Part shown: positions 11,579-24,099 of the stretch, in pieces
How positions within the stretch are numbered: position 1 is the stretch's first letter
Layout of the letters: each line of letters opens with the position of its first letter
Source: Paramecium sonneborni
Lineage: Eukaryota > Ciliophora > Oligohymenophorea > Peniculida > Parameciidae
Assembly (NCBI GenBank): GCA_905182985.1
Contig: CAJJDN010000102.1
Span: forward strand, 138,125-202,124
Direction: 5' to 3'
Length of the DNA stretch: 64,000 bases
Notes under the pieces: generated by a model
Seen by the model: only the letters and a program-made list of their open reading frames with translations
The model's database searches: none
What the model was told of the DNA's origin: nothing
Program-made: the position numbers and the translations under genes

Positions 11579-11808
11579 ATAAATTTATTAAATTGTGAAA
11601 CAAAATTTCCATTATTAGTCATAAATTTCTACAAAAACATAATTGATAATTTACAAAACAGTTTTACGCTATTTTGCTTATTTATCAAAATCGTAGAATT
11701 AACAAGATCGAATAAACTTCTTCTCTAAGAATTTACTTTTTAAAAAAATTCTTTACTTTTTAAAAATACTAATTAATATAATAAAAATTGAATAAAAGTA
11801 AGCTGTTC

Positions 11809-13276
11809 ATGATTAATTCTGAATCTTAGCCAATTGCTATAGTTAGTTTATAAATGGAAGATAGAGTTGAAGAGATAAAAGTGTATGAAGGGGAGGATAT
11901 AGAATTAGAGGTGGAGCTTTTTTGTTAAAGATATAAACTTGGTAATGATTGTTTAGACTATCTGGTTAATTAAATTAAGCAACAACTAAAACGTGAATCT
12001 TCACCTAAATTTGGAGATTTTTATAAGGAAAGATTTTTGAGCAAAGGATCATTATAAACAAGAAGCAGTAATCAGAGTGATTTTGGACTTATAACATCAG
12101 CCAGCTCTGATGAAAATTAAATATCAGCATAAAAGAGTTATGAAGAATGGTAAAGAAACATTAATAAGAAAGTTGAGACTAATTCGAATTCTAAATTTTA
12201 ATTATGTGGACAAACATTAATTAGTTGTAAGTTATTTTCATAATTAGAAAATAATTAAAACAATTCCAGAGCTATAAATAAAAACTATAAACCATTTAGA
12301 GAAACAATAATCTAAAAATAGGATAAGATTAAATAACAAGATTAATCTCAGTTATGTTTTAAACCAAATACTTCCAGAAATTGTAGATATTTTGGACAAC
12401 AAACAAGGAAAGTTGAAGATAGTTCATTATTAAAAATTGGGCATCAATTATATTAGAAAGAAATGGAATTAAATTAAAAAATATAATTATAAACATTTCA
12501 AGATTAAGAGGACTAACCTAAGAGGAGATCCTATTAAACAAGAAAATCAAATATTAGTAGTAGAAATCATTCAGAACAAAATAAATCATAAGGTAATACA
12601 AAGAATAGATCTAACACTCCAAATAATGAAAAACTTTAAGTCTATGAAAAAGAAGGAAAATAATAGAAATTCGAGTAGCTAAAACAAGAATTTTAAAAAA
12701 TCTACTTTAATAACACATTAATCAATAATAAAAATTAAAAATAAGAAAACTTAAAAGAAATATCATCATAATAAGTTAAAAAGTTATTTACAGAATAAAT
12801 TGAAAGAAAACAAAAGATTGAATAGAAATAGTAATAAATTTATTAAAATTAGACGAGAAAAATCAATTTAAAATAATTCTACGTTTCAAAATTAAATTAG
12901 TAAAGATTAAGTTTATTAAAAAACTAATAAAAAATAGGATTTTGAAGATCAAAAAAAAATTAAATTAAAGCAAAACAACAGAAGCACTAGTAATTTATCA
13001 CACAGATCAGATTCTCGAACATTAACAAATATTACAAAAATTGACTAGTTTGATCTAAATATAAAAAAGATTTTCAGGCAATTGGATGGTGACAAAGATG
13101 GTTTTATTAGTAAAGATAAATTGAATTTGTCAGGGATTGAAGTTGAATTACTTGAATTAGTAAGCGAAGCATTATATAAAATTGAGGAAGAAGATATAAT
13201 TGCAGATTAAATATAATTTAAAAAAATTTGTGAATCTATGGGATTATCAGAGAAACTTAATCATTAAATAGTTTGA
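11809..13276 (+). CDS. EF-hand protein with long disordered N-terminus
   Basis: With one 22-nt intron at 12831-12852 the frame is 482 codons. Residues 1 to about 400 are polar, rich in Gln, Asn, Lys and Ser (FGDFYKERFLSKGSLQ and similar). Near the C-terminus LDGDKDGFISKDKL is a canonical EF-hand calcium loop (D-x-D-x-D-G-x-I), followed by a helix pair and a second, degenerate half. This suggests a calcium-responsive scaffold or cytoskeletal protein; the partner is unknown. An ATG 15 codons downstream (11854) is an alternative start. Confidence 0.7.
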
Positions 13277-14473
13277 ATACTGTTAGTTATAAATAATTAA
13301 TAAAATTTATAAACAATTTTTATTGTTAATTATCAATCTAAATATCAATAAATTTTTCCATTTAATATATTAAATTCCTAAAAATAATTGATCTTTAAAA
13401 ACAAATCCAAAAACTGTTACTTGTCTTTTTATATTGTCAATCAGTCTCCTTCATATATTAAGTATTTTGCTGTATCTATTATATATGATAAATTTATTCC
13501 GATAAATTTAAATTTATTTATATTAAAGAAAGAAATTAACTAATTTAAATAATTTGAATAAATAAATTGATTATTAAAAGAATTCAATTTGAATGAAGAA
13601 AAAAAAATGATTAATTTAAAATATCAATAATTTAGCGGTTTCAAATTTGAAATAACTAATTAGAACATTTGAATCTTGTTTCAAAGATACACAAATCAGT
13701 TTGAAGAACAATTAGATTGATAAGTTTAAGGAAATCATTTTGGTATCATTGAAATAAAGAGTTGTTTAGAAATAATTTGGAAAAGGTGAACAATCTTAAA
13801 ATATTATAGATCTCCTCTTAAGCTAAATTTAAGGACGTAATTTAAGGTTAAATATTTAATAATGTATTACTGATGATTTTGTCGATTAAATTGAAGACAA
13901 TATAAAACAACTATTCTTAGAAATCAAAAAAAAATAAAATTGTTTTTAATCAAGAAATTTTCAAATAGTTAATATTTCCAAAAATTAATCAAATAAATAT
14001 TTTACCGTAATATTAGATATTTAAAAATAAGTTATAAAACTAACAATCAATAACATAAAAATAGTTTCGAGAGTATATTCTGAAATTTTTGGAGATTTGT
14101 AAGTTAATTTTTGAAATTTAGAAAATATATGAATGATTAAATTATTAAGTAAAATTCAAAGAGTAATGTTATTTAAATTAGATTGGTTGAAATACTTGCT
14201 CAATTTTTAGTTATAATCGTATTATTTTGAGATTATATATATTATTCTCTAATTGCATTTTTCCTTAAAGATATAAAGAATTTTAACGATATATTTTTAT
14301 AGATCTGTTACTCATTATAAAATGGAAATTTTATTCAAATGATTTATTGGTTTTCAACTCTTATTAGTTGTATAAATATAAATCAGAAATATTATTTATT
14401 TTTTTCAACAAAGAAATAAAAATTGTAAACAAAATTTCAAATGATATTTAAGAAAATTATGAAGATTTCTATA
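13277..14473. other. AT-rich stretch without a supported gene
   Basis: Short plus-strand frames near 13600-13860 contain TGA every 15-30 codons and match nothing I recognise. They may be decayed coding sequence. No RNA gene was seen. Confidence 0.45.
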
Positions 14474-16780
14474 TACAAACAAAGCATCTATCCCTAAATG
14501 CATATTTTGTAAATTTTTTTGGTAGAAAAAACCATTTATATATTTTTTCCGAAAAATCTGGCTTCTTTGATGAAATTTTAATTCCACACCACTCTATAAT
14601 CTTGAAACATAAAATATAAATTTTAAATTAAACCTAATTATACTCTTATTTATTAATTTGAGGCTCTTTTGCTGTAGAGTAATTCTTTTTATACTGAATG
14701 ATTTCAAATTTAAATTAGAAATGTTAATTTACTTTTGTGAACAGGACCAAATAGAAAAGGATTAAGATTAAAAAAAATAATATTTTATATATAATCAAGA
14801 TATAATGAAGTAGATCAATAATAGAAAATATATATTCTTTTAGTTTGTTTCTTCCTCTAACCAAAAAGATATGATATGCGATTCATTTTTTTAACACCAG
14901 ATCAACTTCTAAAAATTGAAATAGATTTAACTAATACCTAAAAAAGAGTAATAAAAATCTACAAATGAATAGGATTTTAATTAGTTTGTTTGATAATATA
15001 ATTAAATGAATTAAGGAGAAAATTTCATGTAACTTTTAATAATTAGATAGTGAAGAACTTTTGGATGGTTTTCGTATTTCTGAATATTAAAGTGAGGGCA
15101 ATTAAAGTGCATTTAAGAACCTATTAAGTCAAATACAAGAATTTAGATAAAAACTAAGTAAGCAGTTGTATTAGAAGCAACCCTATTAACCTGAATTTTC
15201 TGCATAAGGTTCTACTTCAACCCAGATTACAATGAGTAGCAAGAGCTTTAATGTTAATGAAGAGAATGTCTAATGTTAAATAGAGAGAGAAACTTTAAAA
15301 CAAAATTAGCTATAGAATGTAATAAATACAATTTTAAGAAAAATAACTGATTATAAGAAACATACCGATTCTGTATTAGAATTATTGTATGGATTTAATA
15401 AAGATAATTAAGCTGCAAAGTAAGAAGAAGTTGAATCAAATTAATTACTTTAATAAAGTAAAAAAAATGCAATGGATGCGTAAGAATATTAATCATTATT
15501 GAAAAATGCATAAAGTTTACAAAAATAAATATTGTTGGACAAACATTAATTGATTTAATAAGATATAAAACAATTATAAAATGAATACATTGAATATAGG
15601 TAAAAACATTAACAGAAAAATGATATNTACAAACAAAGCATCTATCCCTAAATGCATATTTTGTAAATTTTTTTGGTAGAAAAAACCATTTATATATTTT
15701 TTCCGAAAAATCTGGCTTCTTTGATGAAATTTTAATTCCACACCACTCTATAATCTTGAAACATAAAATATAAATTTTAAATTAAACCTAATTATACTCT
15801 TATTTATTAATTTGAGGCTCTTTTGCTGTAGAGTAATTCTTTTTATACTGAATGATTTCAAATTTAAATTAGAAATGTTAATTTACTTTTGTGAACAGGA
15901 CCAAATAGAAAAGGATTAAGATTAAAAAAAATAATATTTTATATATAATCAAGATATAATGAAGTAGATCAATAATAGAAAATATATATTCTTTTAGTTT
16001 GTTTCTTCCTCTAACCAAAAAGATATGATATGCGATTCATTTTTTTAACACCAGATCAACTTCTAAAAATTGAAATAGATTTAACTAATACCTAAAAAAG
16101 AGTAATAAAAATCTACAAATGAATAGGATTTTAATTAGTTTGTTTGATAATATAATTAAATGAATTAAGGAGAAAATTTCATGTAACTTTTAATAATTAG
16201 ATAGTGAAGAACTTTTGGATGGTTTTCGTATTTCTGAATATTAAAGTGAGGGCAATTAAAGTGCATTTAAGAACCTATTAAGTCAAATACAAGAATTTAG
16301 ATAAAAACTAAGTAAGCAGTTGTATTAGAAGCAACCCTATTAACCTGAATTTTCTGCATAAGGTTCTACTTCAACCCAGATTACAATGAGTAGCAAGAGC
16401 TTTAATGTTAATGAAGAGAATGTCTAATGTTAAATAGAGAGAGAAACTTTAAAACAAAATTAGCTATAGAATGTAATAAATACAATTTTAAGAAAAATAA
16501 CTGATTATAAGAAACATACCGATTCTGTATTAGAATTATTGTATGGATTTAATAAAGATAATTAAGCTGCAAAGTAAGAAGAAGTTGAATCAAATTAATT
16601 ACTTTAATAAAGTAAAAAAAATGCAATGGATGCGTAAGAATATTAATCATTATTGAAAAATGCATAAAGTTTACAAAAATAAATATTGTTGGACAAACAT
16701 TAATTGATTTAATAAGATATAAAACAATTATAAAATGAATACATTGAATATAGGTAAAAACATTAACAGAAAAATGATAT
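14474..16780. repeat. Exact 1,153-bp direct duplication around the N at 15627 (assembly artefact)
   Basis: 14474-15626 equals 15628-16780. The first copy breaks off inside the coiled-coil gene, whose complete version starts at 15959. The partial gene copy occupies 14805-15626. Confidence 0.85.
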
Positions 16781-18939
16781 AATTTAATAATAAATATCAG
16801 AAATAGCATAATTAGATGAGAAGAAATCAAAAATATAACTTAAATAATAAGAATAATCATCAGTAATATGTTATGCAAATACAATAAAGTTATTAGATGA
16901 GATGTTTAATAAAGATGATCCAAGAAATTTATTCTAATATTAATTTGAACGAAGATAATAAATAATTAGATAAAATAGGAGGTTAACGTAATCATAAGTT
17001 TAATCATCAAATCCAGATTCAATTATTAATATATTTGCAACTTAAATAGATTAAATAGAATAGGATACACTTGAGTCTCCAAAGGAAGAAGAAAAAGAAA
17101 GTGAACTTAAATTATTAGAATTTATAAAGAATCCAAATAATCAATTGAATGAATTAGATATATAATAAGATTTATTAGCTTTTTCTGATTTAGTAGTCTA
17201 AAAATATTAAGAGTATAAGGAATAATTTGATAGACTGGGATTTTAGTTTATATAATTAAATGAGAAAAAATATGATCTACAATAAATTATGAGAGAAATT
17301 AATTATTGTAAATATCCTGAGACATCAAATGGTCTGTTAACTTTAAAATTATCAGATAATTACAATAATAATTAGATTACTTTAAATATATTATCAACAA
17401 GTGTTGAATTGGATTTAAATGAATAACGAAACGAGAATGAAGTAAAAAGAGTATAAAATGCTGTGATAAGATTATTTAATTTCTTGAGAAATCATGTTGC
17501 AAGAGTGAATCATTTAGTAAAACATATATAAGAATTAAGTGATTTAGTTCCATCACCTATATTTTAAGTATTGGATTAATTGAAAAACTGTTTATAAATA
17601 AATGAGATAATCAGAACACCAACATAAAAGAAACCGTCCATGTTAGCAACAACAATTATAGAATAGAAATAAGAATTTGTTTATGTTAAACATGCAAAAT
17701 TATTATCTTAGAAATAAATGTTAAGTACAGTTCATATTCCAAAGAAACATGTTCATTCACCAATATCAAAATTTAAATATTAATAAATTGTATAAAAATT
17801 TATAAAATCTCTTTTATCTGATGAAACAGAAAGAATATTTATTTAATAAGATATGGTTGATGAGTAAATAAAATATATATTGATTTAGATTAACTAAGGA
17901 GGTATAAAAGCATTGCGAAGAAAATGATCCTGATGAAGAAGGTTTAATGAGATATTTAGGAACAAAAAAGATGTTCTTTTAACATCATTTATAATAAAGA
18001 ACTAGAAGTATATTGTAAAATGTTCTTTCGAAATTAGGTGAAATACATAAGAAACTAAAATATTACAGTTAATAACGTAACTAAAATTGTTAAATAATAA
18101 TAGTTCGATTAAAAGGGTTAGATTATACAGAAGAAAAGTTTAAAAGTGGATGTGCTTTTACTAATAATGATATTTAGATGAAATCCTGCTAGCGTACATC
18201 ATCAAATAATTTTGTATCTAGCTAATAATCATTTGATAATATCTCGATAAATCATTCTGAACATAGTAAACATCATGGAGGGAAGGATGTGTTTCATTTG
18301 TTAAAGAAATTGACAAATGTTAATGATATGCAAGAAATAGCCTAATAAGATTCTGAAGATGTAAATAAAATTTAATTTATTTTAAGAGTATTGATCAAGA
18401 AAGGGATAAATTGAAAAAGTAATAATACTTTATTAAGAGTTAAATTAATACAAAAGATAAAACATTAAAGAATTTAGATGATGATGTATTCTACAGGTTA
18501 AATCCATAAAGAAAGAATCCAAATTAAGAAATGAGAAATTAGTTAGAAATTTTAAAACATATGAGAATCAGTAATAATTTTGATGATATTTCATTTAATA
18601 GGTGCTGCAAGAAGTAGTTGTTCTATTGAATAAGAGATGAAATCTTAAATTTGGAAAATGACATGTCCTGTTCAACCAAATAAGATCAAAATACGTAAAG
18701 ATACATTTAGAAAATTATTTAATTCTTCTGATAAGAAATAAGTTGATTTCTAATCTCAAAAAAAATTATCAACTAGATCCTTTTAAACAAATTTGAATCC
18801 AATACCTAAAATTACAAATACAGTTGGAGATGATGCAGAAGCTATATGGAAGAAAAAATATAGAGCAAAGAAAATTTTAAATGCAATATCAGTGAAGGAA
18901 ACATAGAAAGAGAAATTTGGGTTTTTAGAAGTTATTTGA
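15959..18939 (+). CDS. Large coiled-coil protein, about 956 residues, unknown family
   Basis: Spliced with introns at 16142-16169, 17864-17888, 18361-18386 and 18571-18601 the frame is 957 codons. The first 400 residues are Gln/Lys/Glu-rich coiled coil (KKNAMDAQEYQSLLKNAQSL, QQDIKQLQNEYIEYRQK). The middle includes NAVIRLFNFLRNHVARVNHL and the C-terminus is basic and polar (DDAEAIWKKKYRAKKILNAI). No catalytic motif. The 5' end is uncertain: an ATG at 16030 in another frame with a 25-nt intron is an alternative, and the first intron has a weak GTTTGA donor and AAG acceptor. The stop lies 17 bp before the next gene. Confidence 0.65.
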
Positions 18940-18956
18940 TAATATAAATAATTTAT

Positions 18957-19923
18957 ATGGATAGATTGAAAGATATTGAGAGTATGGCACATGGACATGC
19001 TGGTGCTTTAGCAGCTCTTTTTTCTACATGTTTACTTTATCCTCTAGAAAATATCAAAACAAGAATGGCTGCATCATAATAAAAAGAAATCATTCAAGAC
19101 ATTATTATTAAAGTATGGGAATAAGAAGGACTTTGGGGATTTTTTAAAGGTGTTACACCATTAGCATTAGGAAATTATATATCTTATGGAGTCTACTTTT
19201 TTTGGTATATATTTTATATTTTATCAGAAGGTATGAATATTTTAAGCATTTATTTAAAACAGATATTTCCAATTCATTTGCTTTAATTAAACCATCTTTA
19301 GCATCTGCCATCCTTACAACTTTTGTTACAAATCCTTTTTGGGTTGTATAGTCAAGAATGACTGTCAGCAAAGATAATCTTAATTTTTTTTAAAAAACTA
19401 AACAAATTATTGAAAAAGAAGGATGGGAAGCTTTAATGAAAGGACTTTAAGCATCTCTTATTTTAACTATTAATCCTATTATTCAATTTGTTATCTATGA
19501 AGCATTTAAAAGAAAATTCTAATTTGCAGAAAATTAAGCCATTGTTAATTTTATTGGAGGAGCTATCTCAAAAGCCATTTCTACTATTTTAACTTATGTT
19601 TCAAATTCATATTTTAATATTAGCCTTACTAACTTCTTAGAACCAAAACACATATCAAGAAAAATAGTTCAAAATCATATTTTTCAGCCGCTGAAAAAAT
19701 TATCAAAAATGAAGGAATATCAGGATTATTTAAAGGTTTATCAATTTATATTTATTAATTTGTAGGTTTGACACCAAAATTATGTTAATCAGTATTAAAT
19801 TCAGCATTTTTACTAATGTTTTATGAAAAGATTTATGAGATCATAAAATAAGGAATAATTGTTATTATTATTGAAATATTGAAATATCGTAAAAAAATAA
19901 GAAAACTGTAAAAAGTAAAATGA
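18957..19923 (+). CDS. Mitochondrial carrier family (SLC25) transporter
   Basis: With introns at 19205-19227 and 19598-19623 it encodes 305 residues, the usual length. Three tandem repeats carry the carrier signature: YPLENIKTR, NPFWVVQSR and YPYQLLRTK, each ending the first helix of its repeat, with matching EGLWGFFKG, EGWEALMKG and EGISGLFKG second signatures. The Trp in the second signature and the YPYQ third one recall the FAD/folate/pyrimidine and peroxisomal PMP34 branches, but the substrate is not assignable. It acts as an inner-membrane or peroxisomal exchanger. The second intron uses GTTT at its donor and is required to restore the third signature. Confidence 0.9.
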
Positions 19924-19968
19924 TAAACAAAAGAAGATTAATTTATTTATTTTTTTATTTTATTTAAT

Positions 19969-20901
19969 TCAAGCAATTTATTAAAGTTTTTATTTGTATA
20001 AGGAGTTCAAAAATACTCTGGATGGACATTTTTTTGGATTCTTATCATCAAAATCTTTTTGTGTAGTTGAATTAAATTATCCATCAAAAGCTGGAATCAT
20101 TTTAACTTACTAATTGTAAATTAATAATAATAAAAAAATACTTATTCGGGATCAATTTTATTTAATTTTCCAGTTTAATAGGGTTTATAAAAAGCACTAT
20201 TAGTAGATTGATGAATAAATGGTAATTCTGGAGATATGGGACTTTTAAAACTACTTTTATTTGCAGTAGTTAAAAATTCTTCTCTTGGTATAGGTTTTTT
20301 ATAAAAATTATCTTGATAAGTTGAATGAGTAGTCATGGGCATATCTACTACAGTAGGATGATGAGGAGGATTAATCTTCAGAGATGACATTCCACCTCCA
20401 GCATAATCAAGCTAAATAGTTTATATGAATATATTTATACTCTATAGGCTGATGAACTGCTGAATGGAATCAAAAATACTTTTTATTCAGGTTTTAAAGA
20501 TTCTGCTGGTTTAGCACCAGGATGAGCCTAATATGTACTCTAATTTATGATTAGTATATTTATAATACTCTCTAAATAGTATCAATATCCATGGGTAATT
20601 AATTCTTGTAAGTTACATTGTGATCAATCAGAGGAATTTACTTCTATTTACCATGTGTGATAAAATCTCTTTAATATAAAGATTCTTATCCTTTCTTAAA
20701 ATCATTTGATAAAAGCATCTTAGGACATTTACATTATCCACAAATACATTTGCCACATATACAATCTCCTTTAAGATGATTAAAAAATGCTTCATTTTTA
20801 TCAAGTAACTTTCCAAAATGAGTACACAATAATTAACTTTAGTAATTATTTGATTAGAGAGTTGAATAACGTGAATTTATGTGATAATCTTATTCACTCA
20901 T
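19969..20901 (-). CDS. SAXO/MAP6-like axonemal microtubule protein
   Basis: Introns at 20540-20568, 20412-20440 and 20110-20141 give 280 residues. Near residue 50 a cysteine cluster CICGKCICGQCKCPK matches the N-terminal Cys signature of SAXO/FAM154 proteins. After it come repeated short segments typical of their Mn modules, such as NVTYKNQLP, STYQAHPGAKP, HSTYQDNFYKKPIPREEF and NKSSFKSPISPE. SAXO proteins bind and stabilise ciliary doublet or basal body microtubules from inside or along the lattice, and that role is inferred here. It converges on the carrier gene, with stops 45 bp apart. Confidence 0.72.
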
Positions 20902-20974
20902 AATTGTTTATATAATAAATATTAATAAATGTTGTTTTCTTTTTATTTTAATATTATGGATAATCTTTTGTTAT

Positions 20975-22027
20975 TCATAACTTTGCCAAATCCATTCTAT
21001 TTTATGGTTTTTCAACATTTTGACTTTTTAAATTTTATTCTAATTGCCCTAATCGTTCTATAAAATATAATTTATTATGTATTTCACTCTAAATATTTGA
21101 TTCTATTATGGAACTTTTTTAAAACGCCATAGAGACACCAGTAAATGATTAACTTAATTAACTTTTGATGCTATCATCTAATAATTATTTAAATTAATCC
21201 ATCTTTAAAAGTAACATGGAATCTTAAAAAACCTTTCTTTCAACAGGCTTTTTTTAATCCCCGCTTCTTTTAATAGGTATAACATCATTAATCACAAGTT
21301 CATATTCATATTTTTTTTTATTGGCATCTAATGTATCTCTAAATTCTTAATAATTTAATTTATATGAATATTCAGGATGTTTATCCATAAACTCTTTAAA
21401 ATCCCCTTTAAAATTTTCAAGCTTAACAAAAGACATAGATTCATCCTATGAATAAACTGTGAGTATACAAGTGACTTTTTAATTAAATATTGATAGAGAA
21501 CCTTTAATAGTTTTCTTAAAAGATTTAGATCTTTTTATTTATCAAAATATTATGCTCCAATAACTGCTTTAAGGGCTTAGGCTTATATTTTTGGGTTGTT
21601 TCTAAAATCAATAAGATATTAAACTTACTTTAATTCTTTTGAAGAATTGATTGCAAGATGCATTTCATCTTTCAATCCTAATTGAATAGTAACTTCAGCC
21701 AAATTCTGATCAGATAACAATACTTATTTTTATTTTTTAATTTCAGTGTATGTTGAAAATGTCTTATGATCTTTATTGGGCAAACTAATAAATTTAGAAT
21801 TAATGTTACTTTTGATATGTAAAGAATTCAATAAAATAAAATTCAATTAGATCCATACCCAATTCTATGAAATTTTCATTGTTACCATATTTTAATGGAT
21901 TATCTTTATTTCTAGCTGTATACTCTATATGGTAATTTTTGAATGTCATAGCCTTGTGATATAAATCTGAATATTGAAATTCTAATAATGTTCTTAAATT
22001 GGAATGATCTTCCTAAATAGCTTACAT
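20975..22027 (-). CDS. RNase III-fold protein with degenerate active site plus dsRBD-like tail
   Basis: Introns at 21785-21809, 21602-21628 and 21446-21468 give 325 residues. Residues about 45-175 follow the RNase III helical fold: NFIELGMDLIEF (compare LEFLGDAVLD), LLSDQNLAEVTIQLGL (compare LVSNENLARIALELGL) and QALKAVIGAQYFD (compare DVFEALIGAIYLD). The first Glu/Asp pair is retained as E-L-G-M-D. In the last motif the catalytic Asp is Gln and the Glu is Lys. A segment near YSYKLNYQEF...KYEYELVIN suggests a double-stranded RNA-binding domain. Likely RNA-binding rather than cleaving, as in mitochondrial ribosomal mL44. Ciliate Dicer-like relatives cannot be excluded. Confidence 0.7.
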
Positions 22028-22066
22028 TTATAATATAAAAATATTATAGTTAAAATTTATTATCAA

Positions 22067-23620
22067 TCATATTTTTCTTTTATAGATAAGAAGGTAAGCA
22101 GAATCAATACGAGAGATTTGATTATATGAAAGTCTTTCGATTTCATCATCATTGAATAAAAAAAACTAAATTATTATTTTAGAATTACTTATTAATTACG
22201 TTTCACAACTGCAACATAATGTCCTTAATCAATAGTTCCAGAATGTACAATCATGGCTTATAATTCATATTTGGCATCAACAATATTTATTGCACAAAAA
22301 CTTATGTAAAAATATAAAGATATACTTTCTAATATTGATTTCCATAGTAGTAATAACAGGCTCTTTAATTTTTTTTTTAAGTGGATAACTTTGAAATCTT
22401 TTAAGTTATAAAATAAGAATATTTGGAGCACTAGTAATTTTAATACGTCTTTTAATTTTTTTAGATAATTTATTACATTCTGAACATGTCCATCCTCCAT
22501 CAATAAATTCTTCTTTGAAATAATTAGCAAGACATTCATTGATAGTAAGTTTTTTTTATATGAAATTCTAACCAATTAATGGAAGACTAAGATCATAGAA
22601 GATTTCTTGATGTGAACTAATTTAAGTACAATGTGGACATTTAATAAATGATGTAATTTATCCTTGAAATAATTCATCAATTACTGTTATATCTAATTAA
22701 TTAAATAAAGTAATTTCTTCTCTAAATTTATCAAGAATAAAAAGCAGAAGTTCTGAACTATCATGCATTTCATATATTGAGAAATGTTTTTATAATATTT
22801 TAATTAATTCTTTTGGAAGTATTCTTGCTTTATAATATAACTTATTAATTTTTTTGAGTAGTAATGTGTATGCTTAAGTAAATAATTTATTATCTTAATT
22901 TTAAGAATACAAAAAGAAATGATTTAATTAAGGAATTCCCATTAGACATTATAAAACACTATTTAGATAACAAAAGTAACTCTCATTTTCTAATCCAACA
23001 ATTTAAATCTCTTTACTAGGTAATTGATTCAATAATCTAAATTAATATTGTTTCTTATCCAAATCATTCATAGAAGGAGATGCAAATACTCTTAATGATT
23101 AATCTAAAATATTATTATCACTTATTCTTTCAAGATCATTAATTGTAATAATAGGACCACCCTTATAAATGTGTACCAGCATATTCCATACTTAATCATT
23201 TACTAAAACATAATCTTTCTCAGAAATTAATTCTTATTTATTCTTCAACTTCTCAAACAATATTTTATTACTGATTTCTCCTGGATGAATCCGTTCATCC
23301 TTTATATAATTTGTATAGGAGTATGCCCAATTAAATTCTATTAAATGAGTCTTCTCTGGCATATCTATCAATCTCATTATAAGTTCACGTTCCTATTCAA
23401 AGGTTTTCTTATCATCCAATATGAATCTTTCAAAATCTTAAGAACTGAAGTTAATCTTATCATTTGTGCCTTCAAAATTTGTCAAATTCGTAGAATGTTA
23501 ATCTTAATCTAAAAATATACGAATTTAATATTTTGGCTAACTAGGTTATTGCTATATCGCCTATTGAATTTAGTTTTCCTTTCTTTTTGCTTTCTTATTA
23601 CTATTACAACAAATAAACAT
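22067..23620 (-). CDS. Ubiquitin-specific protease with DUSP domain
   Basis: Introns at 22301-22325 and 22166-22188 give 501 residues. Start MFICCNSNKK, then a DUSP domain at about 60-150 (FNWAYSYTNYIKDERIHPGE, KDYVLVNDQVWNMLVHIYKG, GGPIITI). The USP core follows: GLENESYFCYLNSVLQCL holds the catalytic Cys, MHDSSELLLFILDKF matches the QHDAQEFL helix, CPHC and CSEC form the zinc knuckle, ILILQLKRF is the LKRF strand, and VHSGTIDQGHYVAVV holds the catalytic His. It removes ubiquitin from conjugates. The usual GNT before the Cys is replaced by SYF. Start codon chosen because it is the only ATG that opens this frame. Confidence 0.9.
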
Positions 23621-23746
23621 ATTCGTAATTATTATTAATAAAGTCAAACACCATCCAAATGCATCTTACAAAATAATTAATATCCATTATTATTTACTAT
23701 CAAATTTGATCAAATCTCATTCAAAGAATTACCTTCTAAGTAATCA

Positions 23747-23983
23747 TCAAACCGATACAGAATTCAATTATTTATTTTATTTATTCCTTATACTACTAAT
23801 ACTTATAATTAATATTTTATCATGTGGTACTACTCTCCTCTTTATTACATAAACTTATATACTAAACAATATTGATTATAAATCATTACACAAATAATCA
23901 CTCATTTTTATAATCACTCCCTATTAAATAATCTTTTTTTATTCATACCAACTCCCATTTCTCTCTAATTCATCATACTTCAT
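23747..23983 (-). CDS. Hypothetical 78-residue ORF
   Basis: MKYDELERNGSWYEQKKIIQ to a TGA 127 bp upstream of the USP gene, same strand. No known family. May be the end of the decayed region upstream. Confidence 0.3.
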
Positions 23984-24099
23984 ATCAATCCATTGTAACT
24001 ATAATCAATCAATCTATTATATTTACAAGTTTTCATCTTAAATAATTTTTTATTATATTTTTTAATCATCAAATCAAATTAACTACAATTTTCTCACTT

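Noticed and set aside
14405..14587. Minus-strand 60-codon ORF
   Set aside because: No homology, no continuation with ciliate code or introns, and partly inside the duplicated assembly block.
16549..16830. Minus-strand 93-codon hydrophobic ORF
   Set aside because: Antisense to the glutamine-rich coiled-coil gene; Gln/Lys codons read backwards give Leu/Phe/Ile-rich chains.
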